Assembly (NCBI GenBank): GCA_965153355.1
Contig: OZ231127.1
Location: forward strand, 19,406,001 to 19,470,000
Direction of reading: 5' to 3'
From: Flaccisagitta enflata
Taxonomy: Eukaryota > Chaetognatha > Sagittoidea > Aphragmophora
DNA: 64,000 nucleotides
This document shows positions 20,128 through 53,682 of the stretch, in pieces. A model generated the notes under the pieces. The model did not search any database. It was not told the origin of the DNA and worked only from the letters and a program-made list of their open reading frames with translations. Made by a program: the position numbers and the translations under genes. Within the stretch, counting starts at the first letter, position 1. Each line of letters opens with the position of its first letter.

Positions 20128-20224
20128 ATGAATTAATGAATTAATGAATAAATGGAAAAATGGACGGAAAAAGGCTAGGTTTTGAGTCTTAGGGGATCAA
20201 GAGAAAGTAGGACATATTTCCCTT

Positions 20225-20545
20225 TACAGTTGAATCTCACTCTAAGCCTCAAATCCCAGTCTTAAGGCCCGAATCTCTCAAGGCTAGGGTTTGGGCCCTG
20301 GAGATGGGATTTTAGCCTTAAGATGTGATTTGGGCCTTGAGGTTGGGATTTGGGCCTCAAGACTGGGATTTGGGCCATGAGGCTGGGATATGGGCCTCGC
20401 GGCTGATATATGGGCCTGGAGGTTGGGGGGGACGAAGAAGGAGAAGAAGAAGGAGAAAATTCCCCTGTGTGAAAGCATAGGTCATCAACCCCTTTGGGGC
20501 CGCTGCCCAAAGGGAGGAAACAAGAAGCAAAAGAAAAAAAAAAAA
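20225..20545. repeat. GGGATTTGGGCCT minisatellite ending in GGGCCGCTGCCC (family B)
   Basis: Units such as GAGGCTGGGATTTGGGCCTC repeat about ten times. They are followed by GGGGGGGACGAAGAAGGAG, TGTGTGAAAGCATAGGTCAT and CCCTTTGGGGCCGCTGCCC. The latter is the palindromic end of family B. Confidence 0.65.
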
Positions 20546-20672
20546 CGAGGCCGGATACACGGCAATCCAGTCGCGGACAGTTGGGCAGGAGCCGAAATGC
20601 GAAAACCGACCGACCGACCGACCAAGCGACTGACATGGCAAGGTGCAGAGTCGCGTGTCTGCGATGAAAAAC
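20546..20672 (+). mobile_element. Hairpin-ended (GGAC)n element
   Basis: GAGGCCGGATACACGGCAAT, CCAGTCGCGGACAGTTGGGC, a CCGA run and AGAGTCGCGTGTCTGCGATG followed by AAAAA make a short copy that ends with a damaged hairpin. Confidence 0.65.
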
Positions 20673-20990
20673 ACAGACACACAATGACAAGAAAAAACAG
20701 ATTGAAAGAGGGGAAAAGCGATAAAGATAGAAAGTGATTCATTTTTATTGGAAGCCATCGTTTGGGCGAGTTTGAAGTATGTATTGAATTTGTATTGGAA
20801 TCAATATTTCTATTTTGCAAATTTTGTCTCTGCCATACATTTCTATAGAAACTTCATAGTCACCCTAGCTATGGTTCTCGATCAATTTAAAAGCATATTG
20901 GCAAAGGAAATAGTCGCAAAAGCGTCAGATGGTCAGCGGAACCCGTTGCCCCTGAGTAAGTGTTTGTAAGATGTGAAGGTGAGAGGGTCA

Positions 20991-21500
20991 GGTGTGTCAA
21001 AAAATAAAAAATATCTTTGATCAGATCATCCTCATCAGTGAGTGTAAACAAACAAATTTTAAGACTTTTACCGTTTTTATTTTTTCAAATTTCAGTCATC
21101 TTCCGTTTTTTTAGGACAGGAAAAGATTGTCCAAAATATATATACTTCCAGAGTCTCTACCTAGTTTCGTTGCAAATAAGACCCAAAACTTCAATAAAGA
21201 TTATCAAATTCTATTTCTTTTTATGATTTTGGTGGTAAAAAAACAACTTTTACCTAATCCCAACTAGAAATCGAAGCAAGATATCTAAATGGATACTTTT
21301 TTTACATTTATGAACAATAATTCTGATATGAAATCAATAACACAGCAATATACAAATTAACGCTAAAAAGGGGTTTTGGAAAAAACCAAAGATGACTGAA
21401 ATTTAAGAAAATGAAAATGGTAAAAGTCTTAAAATTTGTATGTTTACACACCCTTATGAGGATGATCTGATCAAAGAAACTTTTTATTTGTTGACACACC
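20991..21500. mobile_element. TIR element inserted in a family B copy
   Basis: The left arm GGTGTGTCAAAAAATAAAAA, with TTTGATCAGATCATCCTCAT, is the inverse of the right arm ATGAGGATGATCTGATCAAA followed by TTGTTGACACACC. Similarity continues inward for more than 100 bp. The flanks repeat GTGAGAGGGTCA, although five extra bases (CGAGT) precede the right copy, so the exact element end is uncertain. A related right end lies at about 5,705-5,752. Confidence 0.65.
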
Positions 21501-23799
21501 CGAGTGAGAGGGTCAGCGGCCCCAAAGGAGCCGATGACCTATGCTTGGCCAGGATTTAAGCATTGAGGCTGGGATAAACAACTCAATGCTGGGATTAGAG
21601 CTATGAGGTCGGGATTTGAGCGATAAGGCTAGGATTGGAGCTATTTGGTTGGGATTGGAGCCTCCAGGCTGAGATTGGAGCCTTGAGGCTTGGGTTGGAG
21701 CTTTGGGGCTGGGATTCAAGCCTCAAGGCTAATATAGGAGCCTTGAGGCTGGGATCGCAGCCTTGGGGCTAGAATTTGGGCTTTGAAGCCAGAGGGGGGG
21801 ACGGAGGAGGAGGAGAAGGAGAAGGAGGAGAAAACCTCCCATATGTGTGAAAGCATAGGTCATCGGCCCCTTCGGGGCTGCTGCCCAAAAGACAAAAGCG
21901 TTCAATGGTCAGTGATACCCCTTACCCTTATATAAGTTTGTGTGGATGTGTGATTGTTTGAGGGGCAGCGGCCCTGAAGGGGTGGATCACCTATGCTTAG
22001 TAAGTTGGGAGGCTCTAGGCTTGGATTTGAGTCCCAACGCTAGGATTTTAGCCTCCAGGCTTAGATTTGAGCCTTGAGAATGGGATTAAAGTGAATAACA
22101 CCTGTCCATTAATTTTTGTCACGGTAATGATACAATTACAGATGCCTCGCTACTGCTGGTGAGGAACAATACAAATCCCTGATATTGGATATGAGATGAG
22201 TATTTCCCATTATATTCCACATCATTTTCTATATTTTTTTTCCAATTTGGTCGCTTGTTTTATACTTAATCACCTCTGGACAACTAGCAAGCAACACCTA
22301 GGTTCCAATTTTTCCAAAACTATGGCCTGAATTTTGAAAACATTCATATTCACGAAATCAATTGAAATCCATGAGCAAATTAAAAAACTTTTCATAAGCG
22401 TTTTAGTCATGAAATCCGCATCTGATTATCTATCTTTATATGGATTGGTAAGTATCTGAAGTAATTTCAGTTTTTCAGGTAATTTTGCTGCAACTTGCAG
22501 AGGGAATCTTTTTACTGGTTTTGATCTAATTTGACTTTGTTCGAAGAAATCAAGGTGAAATTCATGAGCAAAATGAAGATTTTTTCAAGCTCTAACTGGT
22601 GTAAAAATCGGCATGTTACTAAATACAGTGGACTACCGCATTTTCGTCACCTGATTTAACGACATTTCGGATTTAACAGCCAAGTTTCTTTAGTCCCAAA
22701 TTTTTACAAGCTTTTATAATGTTAATTTTACTCGATTTAACAACACCTGATTTAACATCTAAACCTGATTTAAAGTCACTATTTTTAAGTCCCATTGAAG
22801 ACTTTAACCTGATTTAGTGACATCAACCTCATAATTGATAATCTTCTTTGACCTTAAATTTTGATTTTGATACTAATAAGTCTTAAGAAATTTAAATACA
22901 TTTATAAAAGAAATACAAAACAAAAATAAATGAGAAAAAAAACACACAAATATGTGGAACAAGAACTGAAAAACTATGCATATAGACCTTGTCTCCTCTT
23001 TCACTCACCTTTTTAATATTTCTCTCTGTCTCCTATAATGATTCCCAAAGTGATAATAAATTTGTTTTTTGCAAGTTTGTACTGTAACTCTCTATCATGA
23101 AATTAAACTTTGGATCAAACTTTGACAATTTTTGAAAATGGTGTTATATCATGGATTAAGAGTTTTGTAATCAATCTTGTTTGAAACAATTTGATATAAA
23201 GTTCATTACATGTGATATTCTACAACATATAAATATGTTATATCAAAATTACTACTACTAAAAGAGGCCATCTATCAGCTTATATCATGGTTTGTTGGCC
23301 AGTTGCACAAAAACTAAAGTAAATACATATTCAAAAAAATGAAATTATATTTCAAATTATATTTCAAAACTGTCTCCATTAAATGCATCTGAAACTATGA
23401 ATTTGATTTAACAACACTCGGATTTAACGACCAAAATTCCCAAGTCCCTTCTAAGGTTGGGGGATCGGTGATTCGCCGCCGAAAAAACGGTGGAGTGATT
23501 GCCAATATTCACCGATTCGGTGATTTGGATTTTCGGTTTTTCACCGTTTTTTCCTTCCATCCCCAAGCTGCTCTTTTCATAGCATTTTTTCGCCGTCATG
23601 CAGAGGGAAATGCGCATAACCATGGGCCAAAAATAGAAATCGTACATAGCTTATTTCTACCATAACTTGGTGCTGCTTTTGAGAAAGTACAAAAAATCTA
23701 TGACCATTTTAAAGTACTTCAAAAATCTTTGATTTGAGTCGTTGAACAAAATTCTTACTTGAAAACTCTAGAAGTTATGTTAATTTGAAACAAGGCCAA

Positions 23800-24032
23800 G
23801 AGATGTCCAATAGATGCGTCCTCTTTAGATGTAAGAGACAAATGAGAGACATATAGGAGACAAAAGATACATGAGAGACATGAGAGACATAAGAGAGATA
23901 GGAGATAAAAGAGACATGAAGAGACATGATGAGAAATTAAGAGAAAACCCTAAAAATCGCCTTTAGAAGATTTTGCGTTACAGACATACGTAGGGACAGA
24001 GCCTCTTATAGAGATGCGAGGACGCATCTAAA
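23800..24032 (+). mobile_element. Hairpin-ended element, GATGCGTCC subfamily
   Basis: CAAGGCCAAGAGATGTCCAA, TAGATGCGTCCTCTTTAGAT, a degenerate GAGACAT array and AGAGATGCGAGGACGCATCT, followed by AAAAAG, mark a complete copy with a perfect terminal palindrome region. Confidence 0.65.
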
Positions 24033-24585
24033 AAGAGTATCAAATTGAAATCTGCCAGACATGACATTTTTTACTAACTTGATTTCATGGACTGGTTGAC
24101 TTTGTCTGATTACCATTTCCAAACGGATTGACTTAAAAAGGTCTGCTTGGCGCCATTTTGTAGATAATAAGTTATAATTTTATTTTCTCTTAAATTTCTT
24201 ATAGTTTCCTTTTGTTAGATATGTTATTCATGCTTTTAAAGACAGAACTCAAAGTAGAGAATCCATTCAATTGACAGACTATGGTGATGCTAGCTTCAAA
24301 CTGTTGCCATTTCTAAACGAATTGAGCTACACCTTTCTGCTTGGTCTAGATTTGAAGAACTTTCAAATATCTTCCAAATGGTCACCAAATTTTTGTATTT
24401 TCATTGAAAGCAAGCTAATCAAAGGCATCAAAAACCCCCATGTACGTTTTTTTTTTGCTGGGACTATATTTCCGATTTTCACAAAAAAAAATCCCTCATA
24501 AATCCCTGATTCAATGGTTACTATAGTAATATGGAACAGTGCCTTATCCCAGTTTCACTCAGTGCGTCTTTTTTTTTTCTTGCAA

Positions 24586-24767
24586 AGCGACTCTACAAGA
24601 GGGTGTGTCCCTTGGAAGGTCTGCCTGTCTGGAACGCTAAAATTTAGGTGACGCAAAATTGACCAGAAAGCAATTTTCAGCATTACTGCCCCTGCCATGC
24701 CACAATACAGCCCCTGTCCACTCCTGCCCATCTACATTACTGCCCCTGCCCACCTGTAAGCGACTAC
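24586..24767 (-). mobile_element. Hairpin-ended element, GTAGTCGC subfamily
   Basis: AGCGACTCTACAAGAGGGTG, TGTCCCTTGGAAGGTCTGCC, several CTGCCCCTGCC boxes and TGTAAGCGACTA make a copy on the minus strand relative to 30,203-30,443. Confidence 0.6.
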
Positions 24768-25402
24768 AGAAGGAACCATTATGAGAGTTGTGGAGGGACC
24801 AAATGTTTAAGCACCCCCCTCAAAGCCCACGCTACATGTATTGCTTCTTTTCCTCTAGTCTGGGCAGCGGTTTATACCTCAGGTGAAGACAATTTTTTTC
24901 ATTCAGGCTTTTTTTAAGACTTCCTCTAGTATTTCCATAATTGACCTTTTTACACTAAAATCTTTTTTCTTTTTTAAAGTTCTAGAAATGGGAAAAATTA
25001 TGATTTTGAAAAGGTTTTTAGTGGAATTTTCAAAAATCACCTTGTTGAAAAAACTTTGTATTCATTTAAAGTATAAACCACTACCCAAAATAAAGAAATA
25101 TAAGCAGTAGTGTGAGCTGTAAGGGGGCGCTTCAATTTTGGTCCCACCACACCTCTTGTAATGGTTTCTTCTGTACTTATAGGCTGTGTAGGGAATGCCA
25201 ACACCATTCAAAGTTTGTGATGCATGCATAGTTCTTATTCTACTGTTTCTATTTGTCGTGCACTTTCATTGTTTCAATTCTGTTATCTTCAATGGGAAAA
25301 GACCATGGCGTCAGAGTGTGTGGGAACAGGCTAAAGGATAATGCACAACATACACATAGCTTGAGCAGTTTTAGCGAGCAAGTGATGGGGGATGCTGCAG
25401 TA

Positions 25403-25619
25403 TAACAAGTGATGCGGGGTCACAATATCATTGTGGATGGGTGGGCAGGGGCATGCAACCCCCATTCATACCCTCTCCCACCCCATGCTTACTCACACAC
25501 ACTAACCTTCACAACTGTATCATCATAAATGCACATTTTCACATTTTTAACACGAGCATGATCAATGGACCAAAGGACCGACAAAGCCTCTTATAGAAGT
25601 GCGTGTCCGCAACTAAAAA
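25403..25619 (+). mobile_element. Hairpin-ended element, GATGCGGGGTCAC subfamily
   Basis: AACAAGTGATGCGGGGTCAC, GGATGGGTGGGCAGGGGCAT, a GGACC run and TAGAAGTGCGTGTCCGCAAC followed by TAAAAA. The same subfamily occurs inverted at 31,880-32,133. Confidence 0.65.
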
Positions 25620-26204
25620 TCACTGAAAAAAACGGAAAAAACGGTGGTGGAAATGGAAAATCGCCGAAAATCGGTGGTGATTGAAAAGCCGAGTCACTCC
25701 CAACCTTAGTCCCTTCAAGGTCGTTAAATCGGGTTCCCACTGTATCTCCGTTTAGATTTGACAGTTGTTTGATCTTTTGACAATAATAAGTGTACAGGTG
25801 TTATGCTGGCAGCCCCAAGGCTGGAATATGAGCCCAAGGCTGGTGATTTGAGCCGCAATTTTGCCATGAATTTTAGCCGCAAGGCTGGAATTTTGGCTTA
25901 ATGACTGAAATTTGAAAGTCGAAACCGGGATTTGGGCATTGAGGCTTGGATTTACATTCAAGACCGGGATTTGGCCCTTGGAACTGGGGCTTAGTTCTCA
26001 TGACTGAGCTATGAGTTTCGTGGAAGGAAGCTTGAACAAAGAAAGAGGGATGGAAGATTAAACAGGTCGCCCAAGGGTAATATTGGGTCTGCGATAACCG
26101 TTGCCCTGCTTTGCTTGATTGGGAATTGGAGTGAGAGGAAGCAGGATAGCGGCAGAGAAAAAGATATAAAGAAATAAGAATGAAACAAGATAACACATAC
26201 ACAC

Positions 26205-26209
26205 ACTCA

Positions 26210-26285
<76 letters not shown>
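26205..26285. repeat. (CA)n microsatellite
   Basis: About 40 CA units, followed by a degenerate GGAC/GGAT run. Confidence 0.95.
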
Positions 26286-26288
<3 letters not shown>

Positions 26289-26399
26289 GTGGGTTCTGGA
26301 AATTCAAACAGATGGATGGAGCGAGGGAAGGACGTATGGACGGACGCATTGACGGACGCATGGACAGACGGGCGAATGGATGAGCGGACAGACAAAACT

Positions 26400-28260
26400 T
26401 CTTGCATTGTCGATGTCAGTAAATGTGCTGCGAAGTTTTAAGTAGGGTATGATGAGAAATATCACCCATGCTGTTCATGAAAAGGGAGCCATTCTATGTT
26501 AAGACCCACCCTTATAGTTTACTAATTCACTATAATTATTTTGAAATTAGGCGGAAATTGCAATTAAGAGCCTATTTTTGAAATATCACCTGAGCCAAAA
26601 AATCGCCAAAATCGCCGAAAATCGCGGTTTTCAGTGTATCTTTATCTTTTGAAAATCCAATCAAATTTAGATAAAACATTATATTGTAGATTCTTATTTC
26701 ATTTTCAAATAATATTGTCATTAAATTGTAATTGTAAATTTTAGTTAAGGATAAGTATTACTTCAGTTCAACAGCAGTGTGTGAGCAAAAAGTACAGATC
26801 CTTTGAAAGTTGTGAGATCCTCAATCCACAAAACTTATTTAGTACCAAAACTATTCATTCTATCTATCCACCTCTTTTCATCAGGCTTCCCAAGACTCAT
26901 TAATCATAATAGCCTGTTTTGACTGAAGTTCTGGCCTTTTAGTGTCATACCCAGTTATGTTCACTGATCCAACTCTCACTTTGCTGGAGATTCTACAGAA
27001 CTCACAAACCATCTAATTTTTTGGCCCTGCTTTCACAAGAATTCAGAGGTTCAAACACTATCTAAAATGATAAAAATCTTGAGCTCAAGGCCCAGATTAA
27101 TTCTGTAATAACCTAAATCTTGACAAAAACAGTCATAAGAAAAACCATCGGGATTCTTTTATTCCTAAACCTTACACTGGACTGGGACTGGGACTGGATC
27201 TTGATTCAAGAATCCTGGCCTCAACAACCATGCTCCTGGTCTTTCAGAACCCAATCTGAACCCCTTAATAATGCTGAATTCTGCCTCACAGCTCTTGATC
27301 CCAGTTTCATTTGACTAATTTCAGGACTGACATCAAGCCTCTCAACTCTCAAGCCTCAAATCTGTAATCTTGGATTCTCATTCAGCCCTCTCAGGCCCTC
27401 TTATCAGCCATACTGGCTCCTAATAAATCCTCTCTAACCCTCCCTAGCTTGAAAACTGCCTTATCAGTTCTCAATTCATACTAGTCACCCAATGATAATA
27501 TGTAGTTAGTGATACCCTTTGCCCTGCATTGTATGACTGTATGACTGTGATTGTAGGAGGAAGCAGGGAAGTAATCCTAAAGGGGACAAAGTCTGGTAAA
27601 ACACAGGGGCGCTTTTGTTTATCCCACTGTATGAGGCATTGATTGAAGGTCTGATAGTAAGAACGCTGCTTCAAGGCTGACTTGATGAGGCTTGACCAAT
27701 GATCAAGGCCTGAGACAGAAGATTTTAGCATGTTAAAGGGATGACAAGGCCTTTAAGGCCTCTGAATGCTTATAATCCTTTGGGGGTTAATATGATTAGA
27801 GGTCAATGAGGGCTGACTGGAAGCATGAGAGGACTGATTTGAGGACTAGGCTTGATAGGGCTGTTTAAAGTCTGAGAGAGAAAATATTGAGGTTTGGAAG
27901 GGCCTCAAAGAAGACAATAATTTGTAGATGACCAATACTGAGGCTTGAGAAAGCTTTTTTGAGGACTCGGGTTGATTTCAGGTTTCAAAGGGCTGATCAA
28001 GGGTCTAAGAGGGCAGATTTTAGGTCTTACGGGACTAATAATAGGCCTGAGATGGCTGAAGGGGACACACAAAAAATTACTAGATAGATGGTCAAACAAA
28101 TGCAAGGTTGTGTGTTGTACAAGATTTTGTAGTTCATCCCATTTGACAAATCTTCCTTCCCAATCTGCAGATATACCTTCTCAAGTCTAAAATCTGCCTA
28201 CCCAGGGTCCACATCAGTCCATTTTCTGCAAATCAGCCCTCTCCACACTTAAGTGAGGTT
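26400..28260. other. Gene-free stretch with degenerate family B-like units
   Basis: 26,400-27,300 shows nothing recognisable. From about 27,300 onwards it contains scattered CTCAAATCTG, GGCCTGAGA and TCAGGCC words arranged like an old family B array. No exon-like open frame with splice sites was seen. Confidence 0.4.
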
Positions 28261-28584
28261 TCCTATGCTCGATGTAGCACACTGAAACTTTCATGGCTCA
28301 ATTCTGTGTTGAACCAAAAGTTAAATGTCCATCTGGGACTACCCCATAAACTCCACAAAAAGAGAAACAGACTGGGATAAGGGCCTTTCAGGCTAACATT
28401 CATAGATATTGATTCATAACAGGCCCTAAAGGTAACTAAGTCAAGTTTAACTTGTTTGGGGAGGGTAAGAGACAGACTGATTCACCCATTGTTCAAAAGA
28501 ATAATATTTCTTAGTGCCACTACCCATTCTTTCAATTCTTTGAACGTAATTGAGCATTTCTACACCTTCTTCATTTACTTGCTA

Positions 28585-28712
28585 AGTGACACAGTCACAG
28601 GGTGTGTCTGTACATAGGTAGGTAGTTGGGTAGGTTTCCCACATGCATTTGCATTACTGCCCCTGCCTACCCACATGGGCCTTGACATTGGTTTAGTATC
28701 CGGCCTCGTTTC
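28585..28712 (-). mobile_element. Hairpin-ended element fragment
   Basis: GTGACACAGTCACAGGGTGT, a (GGTA)n run, ACTGCCCCTGCCTACCCACA and TATCCGGCCTCGTT mark a degenerate minus-strand copy. Confidence 0.5.
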
Positions 28713-29654
28713 AATATCAAAAGATCTATGAATCAATTTGAAAGTAAAAGCCAACTCTGTGCATTTAGCAGTCTTTTTGATAGGATTTGTTGTAGCAAAA
28801 GATGCTATTTTTGCATGTTTCACCTTTGTTGCTAAGGAGAGCAATACTTGTGTTCAAGAACCTTCTCTAAGTTCCTTTTCATAGTCTAAAACATATAATA
28901 TAGATTTAAGACTGACTGAATATAGTGGGCACAGAGAAAGTAAAGCACCGCAAATTTCACTTAATTCAGTTTTTGTGTTCATGGATTTGTTATCAAGATT
29001 GACCAAAGAAAGGCATAACACCAGGCCCCTCAGTTTTATTTGAATTTTAGAGTTGATGCTAAAACTAAATCTTAGAAAAATTTATGAAGCAAATACTTGT
29101 AGAACCGTATGAGCGATTCCCTTTGGAGGCTCCTTAATTTGAACCAGTTGCGAATTTCCGTCACTTTTGTCGATTTCAACGTCACTGACAGTACCTAGTA
29201 AGTAGGCCCTTATTTGCAATTTCTTGTACTTAGGATTAAAAGGACCATCAATTTTATTCACTCATACATGCATATTACAGAAAATATGCTCCCTTTTTAT
29301 GCTCTAATACTTTGTTGCATTTACCAGCTATCCCAAGACACCCTATTTTAAGTGGACATTCGGAAAATAATGGAAGGAAGAAGAGGGACTTTTTTTCATT
29401 TTTTTATTTTTTGAAAAAAACGTCAATAACTTTGGTTTGAGGAAAAAATTCGTATCAATTTTTTCGCTGAATTACTTGTAATAACATATATAACAACTGG
29501 GAAAAACCAGATTTTGGTCAAAAAGATGTTCAATTTTGACCCCCAATGAATGGCAAGCGTTTTACAAGCTTGCTTGCTGTCCTATTTAACTGTTGAGACA
29601 TTGCTTTACATGATCAATCAAATGTTGCACATCTGGAAAAAAGCACTGTACGTA
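28713..29654. other. AT-rich stretch, nothing recognised
   Basis: I see no open frame with domain similarity, no inverted termini and no tandem array here. Confidence 0.4.
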
Positions 29655-29852
29655 TTTAGTCGCGTGCACGCGACTCTGCAACCCGCTTTGTTTGTTCGTC
29701 CGTTCGTCGGTTGGTTGGTCGGTCGGTGATGTTTTCCTTTTTTTATGATTTTATTTCTTTGACCTCCCTGCTCTTGCCCAAATGGTCTAGTGACCTCAAA
29801 AAAGGCCTCTGCCCACCCGCACTCGACTTCGGTAGCTGCGTATGCGGCCTTA
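29655..29852 (-). mobile_element. Hairpin-ended element
   Basis: TTTAGTCGCGTGCACGCGAC (perfect palindrome), a TCGTCCGTTCG/GGTTGGTCGG run, GCCCACCCGCACTCGACTTC and TGCGTATGCGGCC. Relative to the AACAAGG orientation it is on the minus strand. Confidence 0.7.
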
Positions 29853-30202
29853 TTCCTATAATTCATGATTTCAATCTTTATTGGGAAATTTCACATTCAA
29901 ATGACTTTAATACTAGATTGCTGATATTATTAAAACGGTTTCCTGATGATTGCAGATCTTGTATCTTCGCCTAGACCTAAACTTTAGTGACACAGTTTTG
30001 CTTAATAAAAAAAAAATACAAAAATTTAAATCAGCCCAAACGAACAGTGCTTTTGTACAGATGCCAAACGTCAAAGATTACATCACTGACTACCCAGGAC
30101 AAGAAGTAAAAGGGCATATTCATTTATGTATTAGGTCACTCAGCGCTCAGGTAATGAGCGTTTATAAAACAACGTGATCAACTCACCACTTGGCGTAAAA
30201 TC

Positions 30203-30443
30203 AACAAGGCCGGATACACGGCCAATCCGTAGTCGCTGCTGGTGGGCAGGGGCAGTGATGCGAGTGGGCAGGGGCAGTAAATGAGTGGGCGGGGGCTGTA
30301 TTTACGTCAGGCAGGAGCTGTGATGGTCAGAAATCCGTTTTTCAGTCAATTTCGCGTCATCAAAATTTTCGCGTCACATACAGACAGACCTACCTACCAA
30401 GGGACACACCCTTTTATAGCGTCGCTTTGGCAGCGACTAAAAA
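30203..30443 (+). mobile_element. Hairpin-ended element, GTAGTCGCTGC subfamily, full copy
   Basis: AACAAGGCCGGATACACGGC, CCGTAGTCGCTGCTGGTGGG, three GTGGGC(A/G)GGGGC boxes, a GACAGACC/TACC run, AAGGGACACACCC and AGCGTCGCTTTGGCAGCGAC followed by TAAAAA. The 3' hairpin GTCGC-TTTGGCA-GCGAC is intact. Confidence 0.75.
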
Positions 30444-30559
30444 CACGTTTTTATTCTTGTTTTCTCGTTACAACTTGAATGTGTTTACGCTTGGTTTCTT
30501 TCAATTGATCGTTTGGATGTTTACGTTTGCATATGTTTTGATAATTCGTCATTATGATG

Positions 30560-31080
30560 CGATCGCAGTTATGGAGCAAGCTGATGTCCTGTAGAACACG
30601 GGAGAATTTTCCGACGTCCATCCATCCTTCCGTACTTTTATCCATCCTCCCCACCCCGTTGGCCATCAAGGCCTCAAATTTGCCCTTCCAGCCCTCAATT
30701 TAGATCTCCGGGCCTCAAATCAGCCTTCCAGGCCTCAAATCTGACCTCCAGACCTCAAATCTGACCTCCAGACCTTCAATTACCCCTCCAAGCATCAAAT
30801 CAGCCCTCCGTGACTCAAATTTACCCTCCATGGCCTCCATACCTCAAATCTGCTCTCCAAGCCTTAATTCTGCCCTCCAGCCTTCAAATATGCCTCCAGT
30901 GGCCTAAATCAGTTGTCTGAGGCCTGAAATATGCCCCGTCAGGACGTCTGGAAATTTCTCCCTATGTTCTACAGGATATCGGCCTTTTGGGGCCGCTGCT
31001 CTGCTCTCATTCCACTTCTTCACTAGATCACTCCCAGCAGGGCATCGGGTACCGCTGACCATGTGCGATCCTTGGTTGAC
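30560..31080. repeat. Family B repeat with CCTCAAATCTGCCCTCC array
   Basis: It has GATGTCCTGTAGAACACGGG at the left, about twelve units like CCAGGCCTCAAATCTGACCT, then TTCTACAGGATATCGGCC, TTTTGGGGCCGCTGC and GGTACCGCTGACCATGTGCG. The sequences next to the array are inverted copies of each other (CCTGTAGAAC/TTCTACAGG). Confidence 0.65.
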
Positions 31081-31082
31081 TA

Positions 31083-31328
31083 GTTTTGGCCGCGTGCTAC
31101 GCTACGCGACTTTTCGGTTGGTCTGTCGGTTCGTCAGTTGGTCGGTATATCTGTTACAAATTAGTTTTAAACATTGTTTATCGCGTTTTTGTGTCCCTGG
31201 ATAGTAGAAAAGAAACTTTGAGCAGTAAACCGCCATTTCAAACATTTGAAACAAAATTGTTTGTCTATCTGTCTGCCCGACCTTTTTGAAAGTGCCGACG
31301 CACGCGACTTAGGTCTAATGACCTTGTT
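31083..31328 (-). mobile_element. Hairpin-ended element, GTCGGCACTTTC subfamily
   Basis: It has GCCGCGTGCTACGCTACGCG, a GGTC/GTTC run, TTTGAAAGTGCCGACGCACG and TCTAATGACCTTGTT. The same subfamily lies inverted at 47,593-47,855. Confidence 0.65.
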
Positions 31329-31492
31329 TTGAAAAGTCTCTCATATGTGCTGAAAATGATTTGTAACTTCATGGAGAGTACAGTGCAGTTCAGAAAAGCA
31401 AAAACAATTTTGCCCAAGTTTCGATAACCACTTTGGGCATCATCATCAGAGGCAGAATTTTCTTCGTTCCACAAAGACTCTTCGAGAAAATG

Positions 31493-31496
<4 letters not shown>

Positions 31497-31545
<49 letters not shown>
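31497..31545. repeat. (CT)n microsatellite upstream of the GRDP-like gene
   Basis: About 24 CT units lie 300 bp upstream of the ATG at 31,852. A GAGA-type promoter role is possible but unsupported. Confidence 0.9.
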
Positions 31546-31548
<3 letters not shown>

Positions 31549-31851
31549 AATTACCGGTGCCTCGGAAAAGTTGGGTTAGCATCGTCTCGGCAAATGTAAC
31601 TGTAAGCATTTTTGGTACGTCCGTGGGTGTCTCAACTGAGTATTTTTGTCGCGTCGGCCGTGTCGCAATTTTTGTTTATTCTCGCCAGGTCTCGATTGTA
31701 CGCGCGTGCTGCTTGAAGCGCTATTGACTCCACCCAATCCTCTTATCGCCACCAACACGACGCTGACTCCCTTTCATGTTCATTTCAGTCGATTCGGGAT
31801 CAACCATCAGGAAGAATTTATTGGAGAAAAAAGAAGAAAGAAATCGCCGCC

Positions 31852-53282
<21,431 letters not shown>

Positions 53283-53648
53283 GCATGAACATTTTATCTG
53301 AACTGAATCAAGGCTCTGCAGCTCTGTCTCTTTACTGACAATCATATGCCCCAAATTCTTTTAAATTTTTTTTTATAACAAACGCCTGCATTACACGTTC
53401 ACCCTTAATTATTGATTGGTCGCACCAAAAACTCACAGTTCTTCTTTACTTTTTATTACCGTGTTTATACTTTTAAAAAGTTCATATTCCCCGCTTTCCA
53501 AATTAGTGTATATTTTAACTAATCAATCATGACCTTTTTTTCATTCCGCACATTTTTTCTGGTTATTCAATCACTTTTTTATAATGAATTTAATCATTTT
53601 TGTATTGTCGTTTTTGTATTAATGTTGTGCAGAAGATTTCTAAGATTG

Positions 53649-53654
53649 AATAAA
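53649..53654 (+). terminator. Candidate poly(A) signal of the GRDP-like gene
   Basis: AATAAA in an AT-rich context, 367 nt after the TGA at 53,280-53,282. Confidence 0.5.
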
Positions 53655-53682
53655 AGTATACTACCAACATTTGTTTTTTGCT

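Larger units (their letters stand above)
23452..25708. mobile_element. hAT-like non-autonomous element with 8-bp TSD
   Basis: It starts TAAGGTTGGGGGATCGGTGA and ends GAGTCACTCCCAACCTTA. Perfect 8-bp duplications GTCCCTTC lie at 23444-23451 and 25709-25716. An 8-bp TSD fits hAT elements. It carries internal copies of two hairpin-ended subfamilies (23,800-24,032, 24,586-24,767, 25,403-25,619). No transposase was seen. Confidence 0.75.
22626..25742. mobile_element. pogo/Tigger-like MITE with TA target site
   Basis: It starts CAGTGGACTACCGCATTTTC with CCTGATTTAACGACATTTCG, and ends GGTCGTTAAATCGGGTTCCC then ACTG. Both ends are flanked by TA (22624-22625 and 25743-25744). CAGTGG...CGATTTAACGAC termini are characteristic of pogo/Tigger elements (established knowledge). 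The interior shows many more GATTTAAC repeats but no transposase frame. It is split by the hAT-like element at 23,452-25,708. Confidence 0.7.
22095..25804. mobile_element. Outer TIR element of a nested insertion
   Basis: ATAACACCTGTCCATTAATT at the left is matched in inverse by the right end, which terminates GTACAGGTGTTAT. The two ends are brought together when the inner pogo-like element (22,626-25,742) is removed, leaving about 590 bp. It sits inside family B sequence on both sides. No clean target duplication was found. Confidence 0.55.
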
